A stretch of DNA of 64,000 bases, taken from NCBI GenBank assembly GCA_020444045.1, contig JAHLLS010000022.1:33478-97477 (forward strand). The letters run 5' to 3'. Shown piece after piece: positions 42,466 through 51,470 of this stretch (the first letter of the stretch is position 1; the number at the start of each line of letters is the position of its first letter). Under the pieces are notes generated by a model. The model made no database searches. It saw nothing but the letters and a program-made list of their open reading frames with translations, and was not told the origin of the DNA. The position numbers were made by a program, and so were the translations under genes. This DNA comes from Deltaproteobacteria bacterium. Lineage in GTDB: Bacteria > Desulfobacterota > Desulfobacteria > Desulfobacterales > UBA5852.

Positions 42466-42804
42466 ATGCACCTGATCGGGTACAAGGCCTATCGAAAGGG
42501 CTATTTCGGCTGCTTGGCAGACGAGGATCGCTACATCTATTTCCTTTTTGCCAAAAAGCGCTTTCGGGAGATCGTGACATATCCGAAAGAAGATTTTGAG
42601 AGTTTTCATCACTTCGTTGCATTCCTGCACAAATTTGTTCCCCTTCACTTTTTTCTTCGCCGGCCTTTGCGCATGGCATCCCTGGGCGCCAGCGAGTTGT
42701 CCGCCATCGGTCGGCGGCTGGAGCGCTCATTACGAGCGGATGTTTTTCTTACCCCCGGGGCTGCGCCATGCGAACCCGTTTCGGTGTTCGGTCCGGCAGG
42801 CTGA
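42466..42804 (+). CDS. Hypothetical protein
   Basis: A 112-residue protein, MHLIGYKAYRKGYFGCLADEDRYIYFLFAKKRFREIVTYPKEDFESFHHFVAFLHKF, rich in aromatic residues in the first 70 positions, with a low-complexity tail. No motif recognised. GAGGACAGG upstream supports the start. Confidence 0.55.
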   Translation: MHLIGYKAYRKGYFGCLADEDRYIYFLFAKKRFREIVTYPKEDFESFHHFVAFLHKFVPLHFFLRRPLRMASLGASELSAIGRRLERSLRADVFLTPGAAPCEPVSVFGPAG

Positions 42805-42837
42805 TCGTTTCGGCCGTCATGGTTTGGGGGACGGTAT

Positions 42838-43638
42838 ATGAGGGTAATGAAAACACGCCGTGCAACACACCTGGTGGATCGATGCAAACTTGGCATTGGC
42901 AGCCTCGCCTTCATCATCCTGCTGGTGGGCTGCCGCTCGCAGGTCGGGCTGCCGAGCGGCCCTGTTCCTCCTCCTGACCGGTCCGCCGTTGCATCGCCGC
43001 TGCCCGTCATTGCATTTACCATCCAGGTTGGCGCCTTTTCCACCACCGAGCGCGCGTCCCGGTATGCCGATCAACTGGCCGGCTACGGATTGGACACCTA
43101 TTATTTCATCGACACGGACGGCCTCTGCAAGGTGCGGTTTGATCGTTTCGAAACCAAAGACGGGGCGCGCCAGCGTGCCCTTGAATTGCAGTCGCGGGGG
43201 GTTATCGACGGGTTTTACATCGTGCGGCCCGGTCCGGCCGGGCGCAACACCGATGCCCGGGAAAACCTCCAGGATGGTCTCGTGCAGACCGCACGGCGGT
43301 TTATCGGCACGCCCTATCGCTGGGGTGGCGAATCGGCGCGCAGCGGCTTCGACTGCAGCGGTCTGACCATGACGGTCTATCGCCTTAACGGACTCGAACT
43401 GCCTCGCAACTCCCGTTCCCAGTTCCGGGCCGGTCGACCGGTAACGCGGGATGCCCTGCAGCGCGGTGACCTGGTTTTTTTCGCCACCGGAAGCCCTGGG
43501 CGCGTATCCCATGTCGGCATTTACAGCGGCCAGGGGAACTTTATCCATGCCCCCCGCAAGGGAAAAACCATCCGCACGGCCTCCTTGTCCAGCGGGTACT
43601 TCAACACGCGCTATGTCGGCGCGCGGCGGTATTTGTGA
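42838..43638 (+). CDS. NlpC/P60 peptidoglycan hydrolase with SPOR domain
   Basis: A 266-residue envelope protein. A lipoprotein-type signal ends in ILLVGC. A SPOR domain follows (FTIQVGAFSTTERASRYADQLAGYGLDTYYFI), which binds denuded glycan at septa. The C-terminal NlpC/P60 domain has RFIGTPYRWGGESARSGFDCSGLTM with the catalytic Cys, RVSHVGIYSGQGNFIHAPRKG with His residues, and LPRNSRSQF. It should cut stem peptides, probably during division or envelope remodelling. Normal length for the family. Confidence 0.88.
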   Translation: MRVMKTRRATHLVDRCKLGIGSLAFIILLVGCRSQVGLPSGPVPPPDRSAVASPLPVIAFTIQVGAFSTTERASRYADQLAGYGLDTYYFIDTDGLCKVRFDRFETKDGARQRALELQSRGVIDGFYIVRPGPAGRNTDARENLQDGLVQTARRFIGTPYRWGGESARSGFDCSGLTMTVYRLNGLELPRNSRSQFRAGRPVTRDALQRGDLVFFATGSPGRVSHVGIYSGQGNFIHAPRKGKTIRTASLSSGYFNTRYVGARRYL

Positions 43639-43842
43639 TCGCTGTCCGTCCGGCCATTTTTCCCTGCATGATGCATCCGGTCAATGATAGGTCCGTCGGT
43701 GCCGGTGATGATGAATTTCGGCTGGCGGCCGTGCGCCAATCAGTGTATATAGGCGGGCAACGTTCATTTTTACTGCGTCGCACCCCATTCGTCATTGTCG
43801 TCGGGGCGGTCGCGATGCCTTCTGATCCGAAAGGAACCGCCG

Positions 43843-44268
43843 ATGCTGATACCCCTTCCGGAATTCGATCTCATGCCCAAATCCGTCCGCGTGGCCATGC
43901 TTCTGACATTTGCAGGCTGGTGCAGTTTTCTCTTCGCCACCTACGCTTATTATGATGCCGATTCTTTTTTTAAATTCATGGTCGCCGGGGGAATCGTCTG
44001 TTACTATCTATACAAGGGTCGGCGCTGGGCACGTGTCATGGCGATGCTATCCAGTGTCTTCATCGTCCTTTACGGCGGTTTTTTCACGTTTATTTTCGCC
44101 GGGCAAAATTCCACTGCCATGGTGGTTTCTGCTGCCAACGTGGTGCTTTTTGCTGTGTCTTTCTACTATCTTGCGATTCCGGAAACGGGGCATTTTTTTA
44201 AAAAAGATGCGCCTGCCGATGAATCGGATGATGCGGATCGCAGCGGTCCTTCGAATCAAGACGACTGA
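43843..44268 (+). CDS. Membrane protein with four predicted helices
   Basis: A 141-residue protein with hydrophobic stretches RVAMLLTFAGWCSFLFATYAYY, FFKFMVAGGIVCYYLY, VMAMLSSVFIVLYGGFFTFIFAG and AMVVSAANVVLFAVSFYYLAI, then an acidic hydrophilic tail. No family recognised. The start is set by AAAGGA 6 nt before the ATG; an earlier in-frame codon exists but is not supported. Confidence 0.65.
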   Translation: MLIPLPEFDLMPKSVRVAMLLTFAGWCSFLFATYAYYDADSFFKFMVAGGIVCYYLYKGRRWARVMAMLSSVFIVLYGGFFTFIFAGQNSTAMVVSAANVVLFAVSFYYLAIPETGHFFKKDAPADESDDADRSGPSNQDD

Positions 44269-44334
44269 TCTCCCGTTATTCCACTTTATTAATACCCTTA
44301 AAACGATACGTTGCCGCACAGAATGGAGAATGGC

Positions 44335-46725
44335 ATGACATTGCTACGGCGCCTGCTCCTATGCCTCCTGATGATCATGATGGTGAATGGCTGTGCCAGT
44401 TTCAACAGCTACCGCGAGGACGGCACCCTGTCGATGACGGGCTTGCAGCAGCCGGTCAAGGTCGTCCGCGACGAAAAAGGCATGCCGTATATTTACGCCG
44501 ATAATTTGCCGGATGCCTTTCAGGTCATGGGGTTTGTCACGGCGCAGGACCGCTTGTTTCAAATGGAATTGACGCGGATGGTAACCGCGGGACGCATATC
44601 CGAACTGGTGGGGGAAAAAGCGCTGCCGCTGGACCGGCGCATGCGCACCATCGGCATCCGCCGTCTTGCCGAGCGGCAGGCCCGCTTGCTGCAAAACGAT
44701 AGTACGACCTATTTCCAAGCCTATATTGACGGTGTGAACACCTTTATCGAGAGCTATCCGGAGGATCATCATCTGGAATTCAAATTGTCCGGGATCCAAC
44801 CGACCCCCTGGACCCTGACGGACGTGCTCTCCATCATGTACTACATGAGCTGGAGCACTTCGGCCAATATCAAAACCGAGATCATTACCCAGATGCTCAT
44901 CGACCGGTTGGGGCCCGAAAAAGCAGCGGAACTGTTTCCCCTGAATATCAATCCGGACGAAACGGCTGGACGGACGCCCGTACAACCCCTTCCGCCGGAC
45001 TGTCCGCTGGCAACCTTCCCTGAATCGGATCGCGACCTGATGGGTTATCTGGATGACAGCCCGTTGACGGTGGGGAGCAATAACTGGGCGGTAAGCCCTG
45101 AAAGGTCACCAGGCGCTAAACCGATCCTGGCCAACGATCCCCATCTGGACGCCCGAATTTTGCCCGGCCCCTGGTATCCCTGCGGGATGATGACGCCGGA
45201 ACTCAGAATTGTGGGGGCCCATATCCCGGGGCTGCCGGCCATGCCTATTTTCCGCAACGACGCCTTGGCGGCTGGTATCACCAATGCCTATGCGGATGTC
45301 CAGGATCTCTATGTCGAAACCCTCGATCCGTCCGATGCGGGTCGGTATCTGGAGGGAGTCGATTCGATTCCCTTTGAGATCATCGAGGAAACACTGCGCT
45401 ATAAGGACGATGAAGCGCCGGAAGGCTATCATGAAGAGAAACTGACGATACGGATCACGAAACGGGGTCCGGTGATTTCAAATGTCTTCTCCCATCTGGA
45501 AACCGAGCGCGTGTTATCCCTGCGGTGGGCCTCGGCCGAATCCATGACGTCCAGCGCTGAATTTACGCGCACCATGCAGGCCCAATCGGCGGAATCCTTC
45601 CGGGAGGCGCTGCGCCAGTGGAAAACCATCCAACTCAATTTTGTTTTTGCCGACCGCCAGGGAAATATTGGCTGGCACGTGTCCGGGGCGCTGCCGATTC
45701 GGTCCACGGGGGACGGCACGGTGCCCTATGCGGTCCGGGACGGCCGGGACAACTGGTCCGGCTGGATTCCTTTCGAGGATATGCCCCAGGCACAGAATCC
45801 TGCCAAAGGCTGGGTCGGCACCTGCAACCACAAGACCGTGGGGGCGGACTATCCTTATTATTATTCGTCTTATTTCGCCTCTTCCTATCGGTATCAGCGC
45901 CTCAAAGCATTGATGACCAGCCAACCTGAAATATTCGTCGATGACCACTGGCGCTTTCAGCGCGACACCCGCAACCTCATGGCGGAAGCATTTGTGCCGC
46001 GCATGACAGCTGCTCTGGCGGCCCACGCGGATACACGGGCGATGGGGGATATCCTGTCCGAGTGGAATTTCCAGGATGACGTGGATCTTGTTGCACCGAC
46101 GATTTTCCATGCCATCTATGACCACTGGGCCACCTGTGTCTTTCAGGACGAATTGGGAGAGGCGCTGACCCGCAGCATGCTGGCCACTTGGTACTTCTGG
46201 CAGGAACGATTTCAATCCATGGTGGAACAGGGCCAATCTCCCTGGTTCGACGATGTCCGCACGGACGATACCCGGGAAACCCTGGCGGATATGCTATACC
46301 TGGCCGCACAGGATGCGCGGCGTGATCTGACAAATCGTTTTGGCAAGGACATGGCCCGGTGGCAATGGGGCCGGGCGCATACCATCGAATACGTCAGCCC
46401 GATTCGCCGCAGCGGCTTCGGGAAGGGACTTCTGGGGGGCGGCATCCATCCTGCCGCCGGTTCCGGCGAGACCCTTCACCGCGGCCAGTATGATTTCAAC
46501 CGGCCGTTCGACGTATCTTTTTCCGCGGCCTTGCGCATGGTGGCCGACTTGAGCGATCCGGACAAAGTGCTGGCGGTCATACCCGGGGGAATCAGCGGAC
46601 GGGTGTTTCACCCGCACAGCCAGGATCAGATCGATGCCTTTGTCAGCGGTGAGAAGCAATACTGGTGGTTCAGCGATGAAGCCATCGCGGCCCATACCCG
46701 ATCCGAACTGATCCTTCGCCCTTAA
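44335..46725 (+). CDS. Penicillin acylase-family amidase (peptidase S45), lipoprotein
   Basis: A 796-residue Ntn-hydrolase precursor. The signal MTLLRRLLLCLLMIMMVNGCASF is a lipoprotein signal. The alpha chain contains QPVKVVRDEKGMPYIYADNLPDAFQVMGFVTAQDRLFQMEL, typical of the family. Self-cleavage is expected before Ser in LTVGSNNWAVSP, giving the beta chain with the nucleophile, followed by KPILANDPHLDARILPGPWY. Such enzymes hydrolyse amides including acyl-homoserine lactones and N-acyl amino acids. The ATG with GGAG upstream is chosen over two earlier in-frame starts. Confidence 0.88.
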   Translation: MTLLRRLLLCLLMIMMVNGCASFNSYREDGTLSMTGLQQPVKVVRDEKGMPYIYADNLPDAFQVMGFVTAQDRLFQMELTRMVTAGRISELVGEKALPLDRRMRTIGIRRLAERQARLLQNDSTTYFQAYIDGVNTFIESYPEDHHLEFKLSGIQPTPWTLTDVLSIMYYMSWSTSANIKTEIITQMLIDRLGPEKAAELFPLNINPDETAGRTPVQPLPPDCPLATFPESDRDLMGYLDDSPLTVGSNNWAVSPERSPGAKPILANDPHLDARILPGPWYPCGMMTPELRIVGAHIPGLPAMPIFRNDALAAGITNAYADVQDLYVETLDPSDAGRYLEGVDSIPFEIIEETLRYKDDEAPEGYHEEKLTIRITKRGPVISNVFSHLETERVLSLRWASAESMTSSAEFTRTMQAQSAESFREALRQWKTIQLNFVFADRQGNIGWHVSGALPIRSTGDGTVPYAVRDGRDNWSGWIPFEDMPQAQNPAKGWVGTCNHKTVGADYPYYYSSYFASSYRYQRLKALMTSQPEIFVDDHWRFQRDTRNLMAEAFVPRMTAALAAHADTRAMGDILSEWNFQDDVDLVAPTIFHAIYDHWATCVFQDELGEALTRSMLATWYFWQERFQSMVEQGQSPWFDDVRTDDTRETLADMLYLAAQDARRDLTNRFGKDMARWQWGRAHTIEYVSPIRRSGFGKGLLGGGIHPAAGSGETLHRGQYDFNRPFDVSFSAALRMVADLSDPDKVLAVIPGGISGRVFHPHSQDQIDAFVSGEKQYWWFSDEAIAAHTRSELILRP

Positions 46726-46865
46726 AATGGAGCGAAGGGGAAGCATTGAAGGTATTGGATACATCCGGCGGCATGCCCGGCTGTTGGTGGTATTTTTCAC
46801 ATACATCGTTTGGTCACACGATAGGCCGTTCCAACGAATACTAGCATAAAAGGAGAGCAACTACG

Positions 46866-47213
46866 ATGGCAGTAATCACGCGATATGTTGTGGTGCGCAA
46901 CGGCGTCGAGCTCGATCGGGTTTTTTCGGTCAAGAAAGAGGCGGAAGCCTATGACAAAATGCTCGATGCGGCGGAAAATCTGGCGGGCTTCATCAAATCC
47001 AGCGATTTTGGTGTGTCCATCGACGAATCCGCCATCGATGCCATTGCGATTCTACTGGCGAAGAACGGCCCGGAGGTTGTAAAAATTCTCAAAGGGATCA
47101 AACCGGTCATGCCGCCATCGGAAGCCGATGCGGACGCCGCCGCGGAAATGCCTTCCCCGTCCACGGAAAAAAAGACCACCAAGAGCGGTCCATCCAAACG
47201 ACGCGGTAAATAA
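46866..47213 (+). CDS. yebG: YebG-family protein, copy 1
   Basis: A 115-residue protein resembling E. coli YebG, a small SOS-induced protein: MAVITRYVVVRNGVELDRVFSVKKEAEAYDKMLDAAENLAGFI, with KKEAEAYDKML as the best match, then a helical half and a long Lys/Pro-rich tail not seen in E. coli. In E. coli it is a LexA target; no LexA box that I recognise lies upstream here. AAGGAG precedes the ATG. Confidence 0.8.
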   Translation: MAVITRYVVVRNGVELDRVFSVKKEAEAYDKMLDAAENLAGFIKSSDFGVSIDESAIDAIAILLAKNGPEVVKILKGIKPVMPPSEADADAAAEMPSPSTEKKTTKSGPSKRRGK

Positions 47214-47268
47214 GGTCTCCTTATTTGCCACTGAATTTCAAAAACCATAAAGGACCCAGGCGGTATGC

Positions 47269-47571
47269 GTGTTCCGCCCTTGGCGTGCAGGGCCACTTCG
47301 GACGATGGGAAGCGTTGTCCGACTGGCCCGAATCGACGTTAATGCCGCTGGCGTGATTGGATACGATCGACTGACGATGCCGACGATGCTTAAAAAAGAC
47401 GCCGATGCCTACGACCGCATGTTGGATGCGGCGGCACGCCTGGCGACCCTGATCGAATCCGGGGGGATCGAAATTGACGAAGCCGATCTGGAGGAATTGA
47501 CCATCTTTCTGGCGGAGCACGGCATGGTGGTGGGCCGGATTCTGAGAAATCTGAAATATGTGTGGCCTTGA
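47269..47571 (+). CDS. YebG-like protein, copy 2 (diverged)
   Basis: This frame ends in a second YebG-like core, LKKDADAYDRMLDAAARLATLIESGGIEIDEADLEELTIFLAEHGMVVGRILRNL, close to copy 1 in the KKxADAYDxMLDAA segment and the final helix. The N-terminal part (WRAGPLRTMGSVVRLARIDVNAAGVIGYDRL) no longer resembles the family. Start uncertain: GTG at 47269 with AGG 8 nt upstream, or ATG at 47305. Probably a tandem duplicate that has diverged or lost its beginning. Confidence 0.6.
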   Translation: MFRPWRAGPLRTMGSVVRLARIDVNAAGVIGYDRLTMPTMLKKDADAYDRMLDAAARLATLIESGGIEIDEADLEELTIFLAEHGMVVGRILRNLKYVWP

Positions 47572-47623
47572 TCGACATTCGAAACATCGCGCCTATCGAT
47601 GGGCATGGAATGTGTTGACATAA

Positions 47624-47642
47624 GTGTTTAGTCTATATACAC
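47624..47642. promoter_or_regulatory. Putative MarR operator upstream of marR-like gene
   Basis: GTGTTTAGTCTATATACAC, an imperfect 19-bp palindrome located 8-26 bp before the ATG, just downstream of a TTGACA at 47615. A related 19-bp site precedes the methyltransferase gene. Confidence 0.5.
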
Positions 47643-47649
47643 ATAGCTC

Positions 47650-48108
47650 ATGAACGACACCCGTATCCATATGATTCACGAACGCTTTCGGTCCGTCGTG
47701 GCGCTGGCTGTTCGACTGGAGCAGACCCCGCGTCCGTTTGGCACGGATGAACACCTTACAAGCTCGGAAATCCACCTAATCGAAATCATTGGCGACAACG
47801 ACGAGGCGCTCAGCGTGACCGACCTGTCAAAGGTCCTGGGGGTGACCAAAGGCGCTGTTTCGCAGAACCTGAAGCGGACTGAAAAAAAAGGTCTTACGCT
47901 CAAACTAGAGGATCCGCAAAACAGCTCGCGATCCATCGTCAAGCTGACCTCCAAAGGCAAAACTGCCTATTTTGCCCACAAGCATTGGCATGAGACGATG
48001 GACGGCGGCTTCAAAGAATTTTTTCTCAACCTAAAACCGGAGCGAATTGATTTCCTGATCGATTTCCTCGCCAAGCTGGAAACCTTCCTGAAAAAGGCGT
48101 TGATGTAA
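47650..48108 (+). CDS. MarR-family transcriptional regulator
   Basis: A 152-residue winged-helix regulator: LTSSEIHLIEIIGDNDEALSVTDLSKVLGVTKGAVSQNLKRTEKKGLTLKLEDPQNSSRSIVKLTSKGKTAY, the MarR helix-turn-helix and wing, flanked by dimerisation helices. It likely autoregulates through the palindrome overlapping its promoter and controls the downstream methyltransferase. Ligand unknown. Confidence 0.88.
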   Translation: MNDTRIHMIHERFRSVVALAVRLEQTPRPFGTDEHLTSSEIHLIEIIGDNDEALSVTDLSKVLGVTKGAVSQNLKRTEKKGLTLKLEDPQNSSRSIVKLTSKGKTAYFAHKHWHETMDGGFKEFFLNLKPERIDFLIDFLAKLETFLKKALM

Positions 48109-48122
48109 AAAAATTATCATAA

Positions 48123-48141
48123 GAGTATAGCAACTAAACAC
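48123..48141. promoter_or_regulatory. Putative MarR operator upstream of the methyltransferase
   Basis: GAGTATAGCAACTAAACAC; its reverse complement, GTGTTTAGTTGCTATACTC, shares GTGTTTAGT and the TATA half with the site before the marR-like gene. It sits just upstream of the AGGAGG of the methyltransferase. Confidence 0.45.
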
Positions 48142-48155
48142 ATAGGAGGAAAATA

Positions 48156-48731
48156 ATGGCGATCATTACCGACGAAGACGCAGGCGGTGGGCGCGTCTGC
48201 CCGTATCAAATGGCGTTCATGCTCGACAACTGGATGCGCCGGTTGTTCCAGAATCCCGTTAAATTGCTCGCGGACTATATTCGGGAAGGGAATACGGTCG
48301 TCGATCTGGGATGTGGTCCGGGGTTTTTTACCATCGATATGGCTGAAATGGTGGGGTCTACCGGACAGGTTATTGCGGTTGACCTGCAGCCGGGCATGCT
48401 GGATCGCGTGAGGAAAAAAGCGTTTCGAAAGAGGGTGGCCGACCGGATCGCAATTCACCGGTGTCACCCGGATCGCATCGGTCTGGAATGTACGGCCGAT
48501 TTTATGCTGGCCTTCTATATGGTTCACGAGACGCCCAACCCCCGAAGTTTTTTTGAAGAGGCCAAATCCATGCTGAAAGCAGCTGGAAAACTGTTGGTGG
48601 TTGAACCTAAAATGCACGTCAGCCAGGCATCATTTGACACAATGGTGGAAGATGCCGTCCGGGTCGGGTTGAAACCCGTGGATTATCCCACGGGCATGGG
48701 GGGGCGAGGGGTTCTCCTGGCCCATGGATAA
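48156..48731 (+). CDS. SAM-dependent methyltransferase (class I)
   Basis: A 191-residue Rossmann-fold methyltransferase: NTVVDLGCGPGFFTIDMAEMVGSTGQVIAVDLQPGML binds SAM; FMLAFYMVHETPNPRSFFEEAKSMLKAAGKLLVVEPK is the later core. The N-terminus has VCPYQMAFMLDNWMRRLFQNP, seen in small methyltransferases next to MarR regulators. Substrate unknown, possibly a small toxic or heavy-metal compound. AGGAGG upstream. Confidence 0.85.
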   Translation: MAIITDEDAGGGRVCPYQMAFMLDNWMRRLFQNPVKLLADYIREGNTVVDLGCGPGFFTIDMAEMVGSTGQVIAVDLQPGMLDRVRKKAFRKRVADRIAIHRCHPDRIGLECTADFMLAFYMVHETPNPRSFFEEAKSMLKAAGKLLVVEPKMHVSQASFDTMVEDAVRVGLKPVDYPTGMGGRGVLLAHG

Positions 48732-48777
48732 CAATCGGGCGTTAAATCGTCTGGATTCTTTTTGGGAGGATGTAAAA

Positions 48778-49590
48778 ATGAGTTGGCGTATTTCTCCGCT
48801 ACGGTGGCCGGTTATGGTTCTGGCTTCCCCCGCAATGTTGCCCATGCTGCTCGTTAAAAACCGTCGCTTCAAACGGGACATCATTCGTTGACACAACCAA
48901 AACAAAGAACGCATCGCGTGCGCAGAGCCCCTCGCATTACCCGCACTCACGCATTTTGAACTTACGGTTCTTGTCGAGCAAAAAGCAATGCCGGGTTTTC
49001 CAAGTTCGCCGGGTGTGTCCTACCTGATAAAAACCAACCTGGGCTCTTTGCTCTTTGATTTAGGGTACGGCCCGGAGATGCCGTCCCTGGCCCACAATGC
49101 TAAAAAAATTGGTTTCGGGATGGAACAGGTGGATGGGTTGGCGATATCGCACCTTCACCCGGATCACATGGGTAGGTTTAAGGCGGTTCGCGAAAAACAA
49201 GTCACCGTGCCTCCTGAGATAAGAGGACCTGACAGGCGTTCTTGCTTTTTACCTGTCGCCGCCAGGGCCGAAGGGTTTAACGTTCATGTGGTTGACGGCC
49301 CGCGGATAATGACTGCCGGCATCGCTTCCACCGGCGCATTGGCCAGGAGTCTTTTTTTAATGTGGACGGAAAAGCAGGCCCTTTTCGCGCGTTTAAAAGA
49401 TAAAGGGCTGGTTGTATTCACCGGTGGCGGCCATCCTACCATTGAAACGATTATTCAGATGGTCCGGCGCCTCTCTGACGAACCGGTCTTCGCTATTGGC
49501 GGTGGCCTCCATTATGCTATCGGTCGATTAAAGGATGAGCTCACGTCTGGGACCAGGGTGCTCAGGGCAGGGGTCGTTTATCGACTCTGA
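48778..49590 (+). pseudogene. MBL-fold hydrolase gene with an in-frame TGA
   Basis: From an ATG with a good GGGAGG upstream the frame reads MSWRISPLRWPVMVLASP and on to FKRDIIR, then TGA at 48889-48891. The same frame continues HNQNKERIACAEPLALPALTHFEL, then a typical MBL domain: GVSYLIKTNLGSLLFDLGYG, LAISHLHPDHMG, LVVFTGGGHPTIETI and GGLHYAIG. Relatives, as I recall them, run straight through this junction (NRRF...RERIxRAExL). A TGA inside an otherwise well-kept frame means a recent nonsense mutation, a sequencing error, or recoding. Translation could restart at ATG 48988, giving 200 residues without the first 70. Confidence 0.6.
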
Positions 49591-50045
49591 TGGGAATAAC
49601 CAGTTTGGAAGATTCGCATCATGCGGTAAACCGCACAACGATGGCAAATGATATATCATTCTACCGATCCTCGATTGGCGCAACGGTCTTGGGTTTTCAC
49701 ATGAATTCCCTGATCGGTGATCTCGATGCGTCTTTTTGACGCATCCATCCCAGCAACAATAAAGGCGTATTGTGACCTATAGCCCATGACGCTAACCGTA
49801 TGAAGCAGGTCGTGTTGCAACCCCTTAAATGATGTTCGGATGTGGCATTGAATAAAATAGATGACAGGCGCTGCTTTGAGATGCTAAATAACACAAATTT
49901 TTAAACCGTCCTATGCGGTAGTTTGATCGACCACTGCACGATGGCGTATTTTTATGGATGATGGTGCCTCGCAAGCGCCCCAGTCACGAGAGGCTGCGTT
50001 AAACAGCCCGCTCGGTAGACCGATAGGTGATAGACCGGTAATCTT
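49591..50045. other. Intergenic region left of the acyltransferase pair
   Basis: About 450 bases. It contains two perfect hairpins, TGCGGT-AA-ACCGCA near 49622-49635 and GATGCGTC-TTTTT-GACGCATC at 49725-49745, and a minus-strand remnant described separately. No complete gene recognised. Confidence 0.35.
49656..49748 (-). pseudogene. Possible remnant of an S1-domain (CvfB-like) protein C-terminus
   Basis: The minus-strand frame reads MDASKRRIEITDQGIHVKTQDR, which parallels the end of the intact gene at 52521 (YKQRLIEISDKGIRLKDRGH). At DNA level 28 of 35 bases match between 49703-49737 and about 52543-52577. The two copies bracket the AT-rich acyltransferase pair in the same orientation. The fragment is short, so chance cannot be excluded. 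Confidence 0.3.
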
Positions 50046-51470
50046 ATGCTATTCAACTCGATCGCGTATTTTATTTTTCTCCCCATCGTAGTTCTTTTAT
50101 TCTATGTCATTCCTCATAAATATCGGTGGGCGCTGCTGCTCGGGGCGAGTTATTATTTTTATATGTCGTGGAGACCAGAATATGCTCTTCTGATCATATT
50201 TGTTACCCTAGTCAATTATATTCTCGGAAAGAAAATATATAATTCTGACTCGTCGAAAAAAAGAAAAGTTTATCTTTGGTTGAGTATTATCTCATGCCTG
50301 TCGGTTTTAGTTGTATTTAAATATGACAAATTTATCGGAGAGACACTTCAAAGTGTATTTCAACTTTTTGGGGTCGGCTTTACCATTCCCGCCTTGGATG
50401 TCATTCTGCCCGTTGGTATTTCTTTCTACACCTTTCAAACCCTCAGTTACACGATTGATGTCTATAATAAGAAGAAAGCGGTTGAGAATCATTTTGGGAT
50501 ATTCAGCCTTTATGTATCCTTCTTCCCGCAACTTGTAGCGGGTCCCATAGAAAGATCAACCAGGTTGCTGCCTCAGTTTTACCAAAAACATACCTTTGAC
50601 TATCAACAATTCAGGCATGGCTTACAGTTAATATTGATAGGGTTGTTTAAAAAAATGGTTGTCGCCGATCGCCTCGCGATTTATGTCGACCAAGTTTTCG
50701 GATCGCCGCAAAATTATGACGGATTGACCTTTATTGTTGCAACCGTTTTCTTCAGTTTTCAAGTATACTGCGATTTTGCCGGTTACACCGACATTGCCAT
50801 AGGATCTGCCAAAATCTTGGGGTTTGACTTAATGCAGAACTTTAAACGCCCTTTTTTGGCCCAATCTTTAACGGAGCTCTGGCGAAGATGGCACATTTCG
50901 CTTTCGACCTGGTTCCGGGATTATTTATACATCCCTCTCGGTGGCAATAGAGTTCATCTATCAAAGTGGTGTTGGAATATTGTCTTTGTATTCACGTTGT
51001 GTGGTTTGTGGCATGGTGCCGATTGGACGTTTGTTTTATGGGGGACTATCCATGGGGTGGGATTGGTTGTTGAAAGATTGCTGTCAAGTATCAAAACGTT
51101 TGGCAGAGTCATTGACTTTAATCGGAAAACGAAGCATGTTTTTTCAATCTTCGCCACATTTTTATATTTTAATATAGCACTGATGATTTTCAGGCCGAAT
51201 AACATCAGTGATGCAATTTACATCATTAACAAAACGTTTACCCATTGGGGTGAATTATATATTGGCAGTCCGGCAGTATTTATATACTCGCTATTCGGTA
51301 TCCTCTGCGTTATTGCTCTCGACGTCAAACAAGAGTGGTTTGATGATAAAATTAAATTATTTCACAATAAGCATATGATCATACGCCAATTTTCATATGC
51401 CTCAATTGTTATTCTTATTTTGATGCTTGGAGTATTTGATGAAGGGCAGTTTATCTATTTTCAATTCTAA
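50046..51470 (+). CDS. MBOAT-family O-acyltransferase (AlgI-like)
   Basis: A 474-residue polytopic membrane protein. It starts MLFNSIAYFIFLPIVVLLFYVIP, the usual AlgI/DltB-like beginning. Core motifs: LPVGISFYTFQTLSYTIDVY, FFPQLVAGPIERSTRLLPQF, LTELWRRWHISLSTWFRDYLYIPLGGNR and the catalytic-His segment LCGLWHGADWTFVLWGTIHG. It transfers acyl groups, usually acetyl, across the membrane to an exported glycan. The gene is clearly more AT-rich than its surroundings. It overlaps the next gene and probably works with it. Confidence 0.92.
   Translation: MLFNSIAYFIFLPIVVLLFYVIPHKYRWALLLGASYYFYMSWRPEYALLIIFVTLVNYILGKKIYNSDSSKKRKVYLWLSIISCLSVLVVFKYDKFIGETLQSVFQLFGVGFTIPALDVILPVGISFYTFQTLSYTIDVYNKKKAVENHFGIFSLYVSFFPQLVAGPIERSTRLLPQFYQKHTFDYQQFRHGLQLILIGLFKKMVVADRLAIYVDQVFGSPQNYDGLTFIVATVFFSFQVYCDFAGYTDIAIGSAKILGFDLMQNFKRPFLAQSLTELWRRWHISLSTWFRDYLYIPLGGNRVHLSKWCWNIVFVFTLCGLWHGADWTFVLWGTIHGVGLVVERLLSSIKTFGRVIDFNRKTKHVFSIFATFLYFNIALMIFRPNNISDAIYIINKTFTHWGELYIGSPAVFIYSLFGILCVIALDVKQEWFDDKIKLFHNKHMIIRQFSYASIVILILMLGVFDEGQFIYFQF

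Noticed and set aside
48889..48940. Firm selenocysteine call for the MBL gene
   Set aside because: The only stem after the TGA has 4 bp, and I recall no Cys at this place in relatives; nonsense mutation or base-call error is at least as likely.
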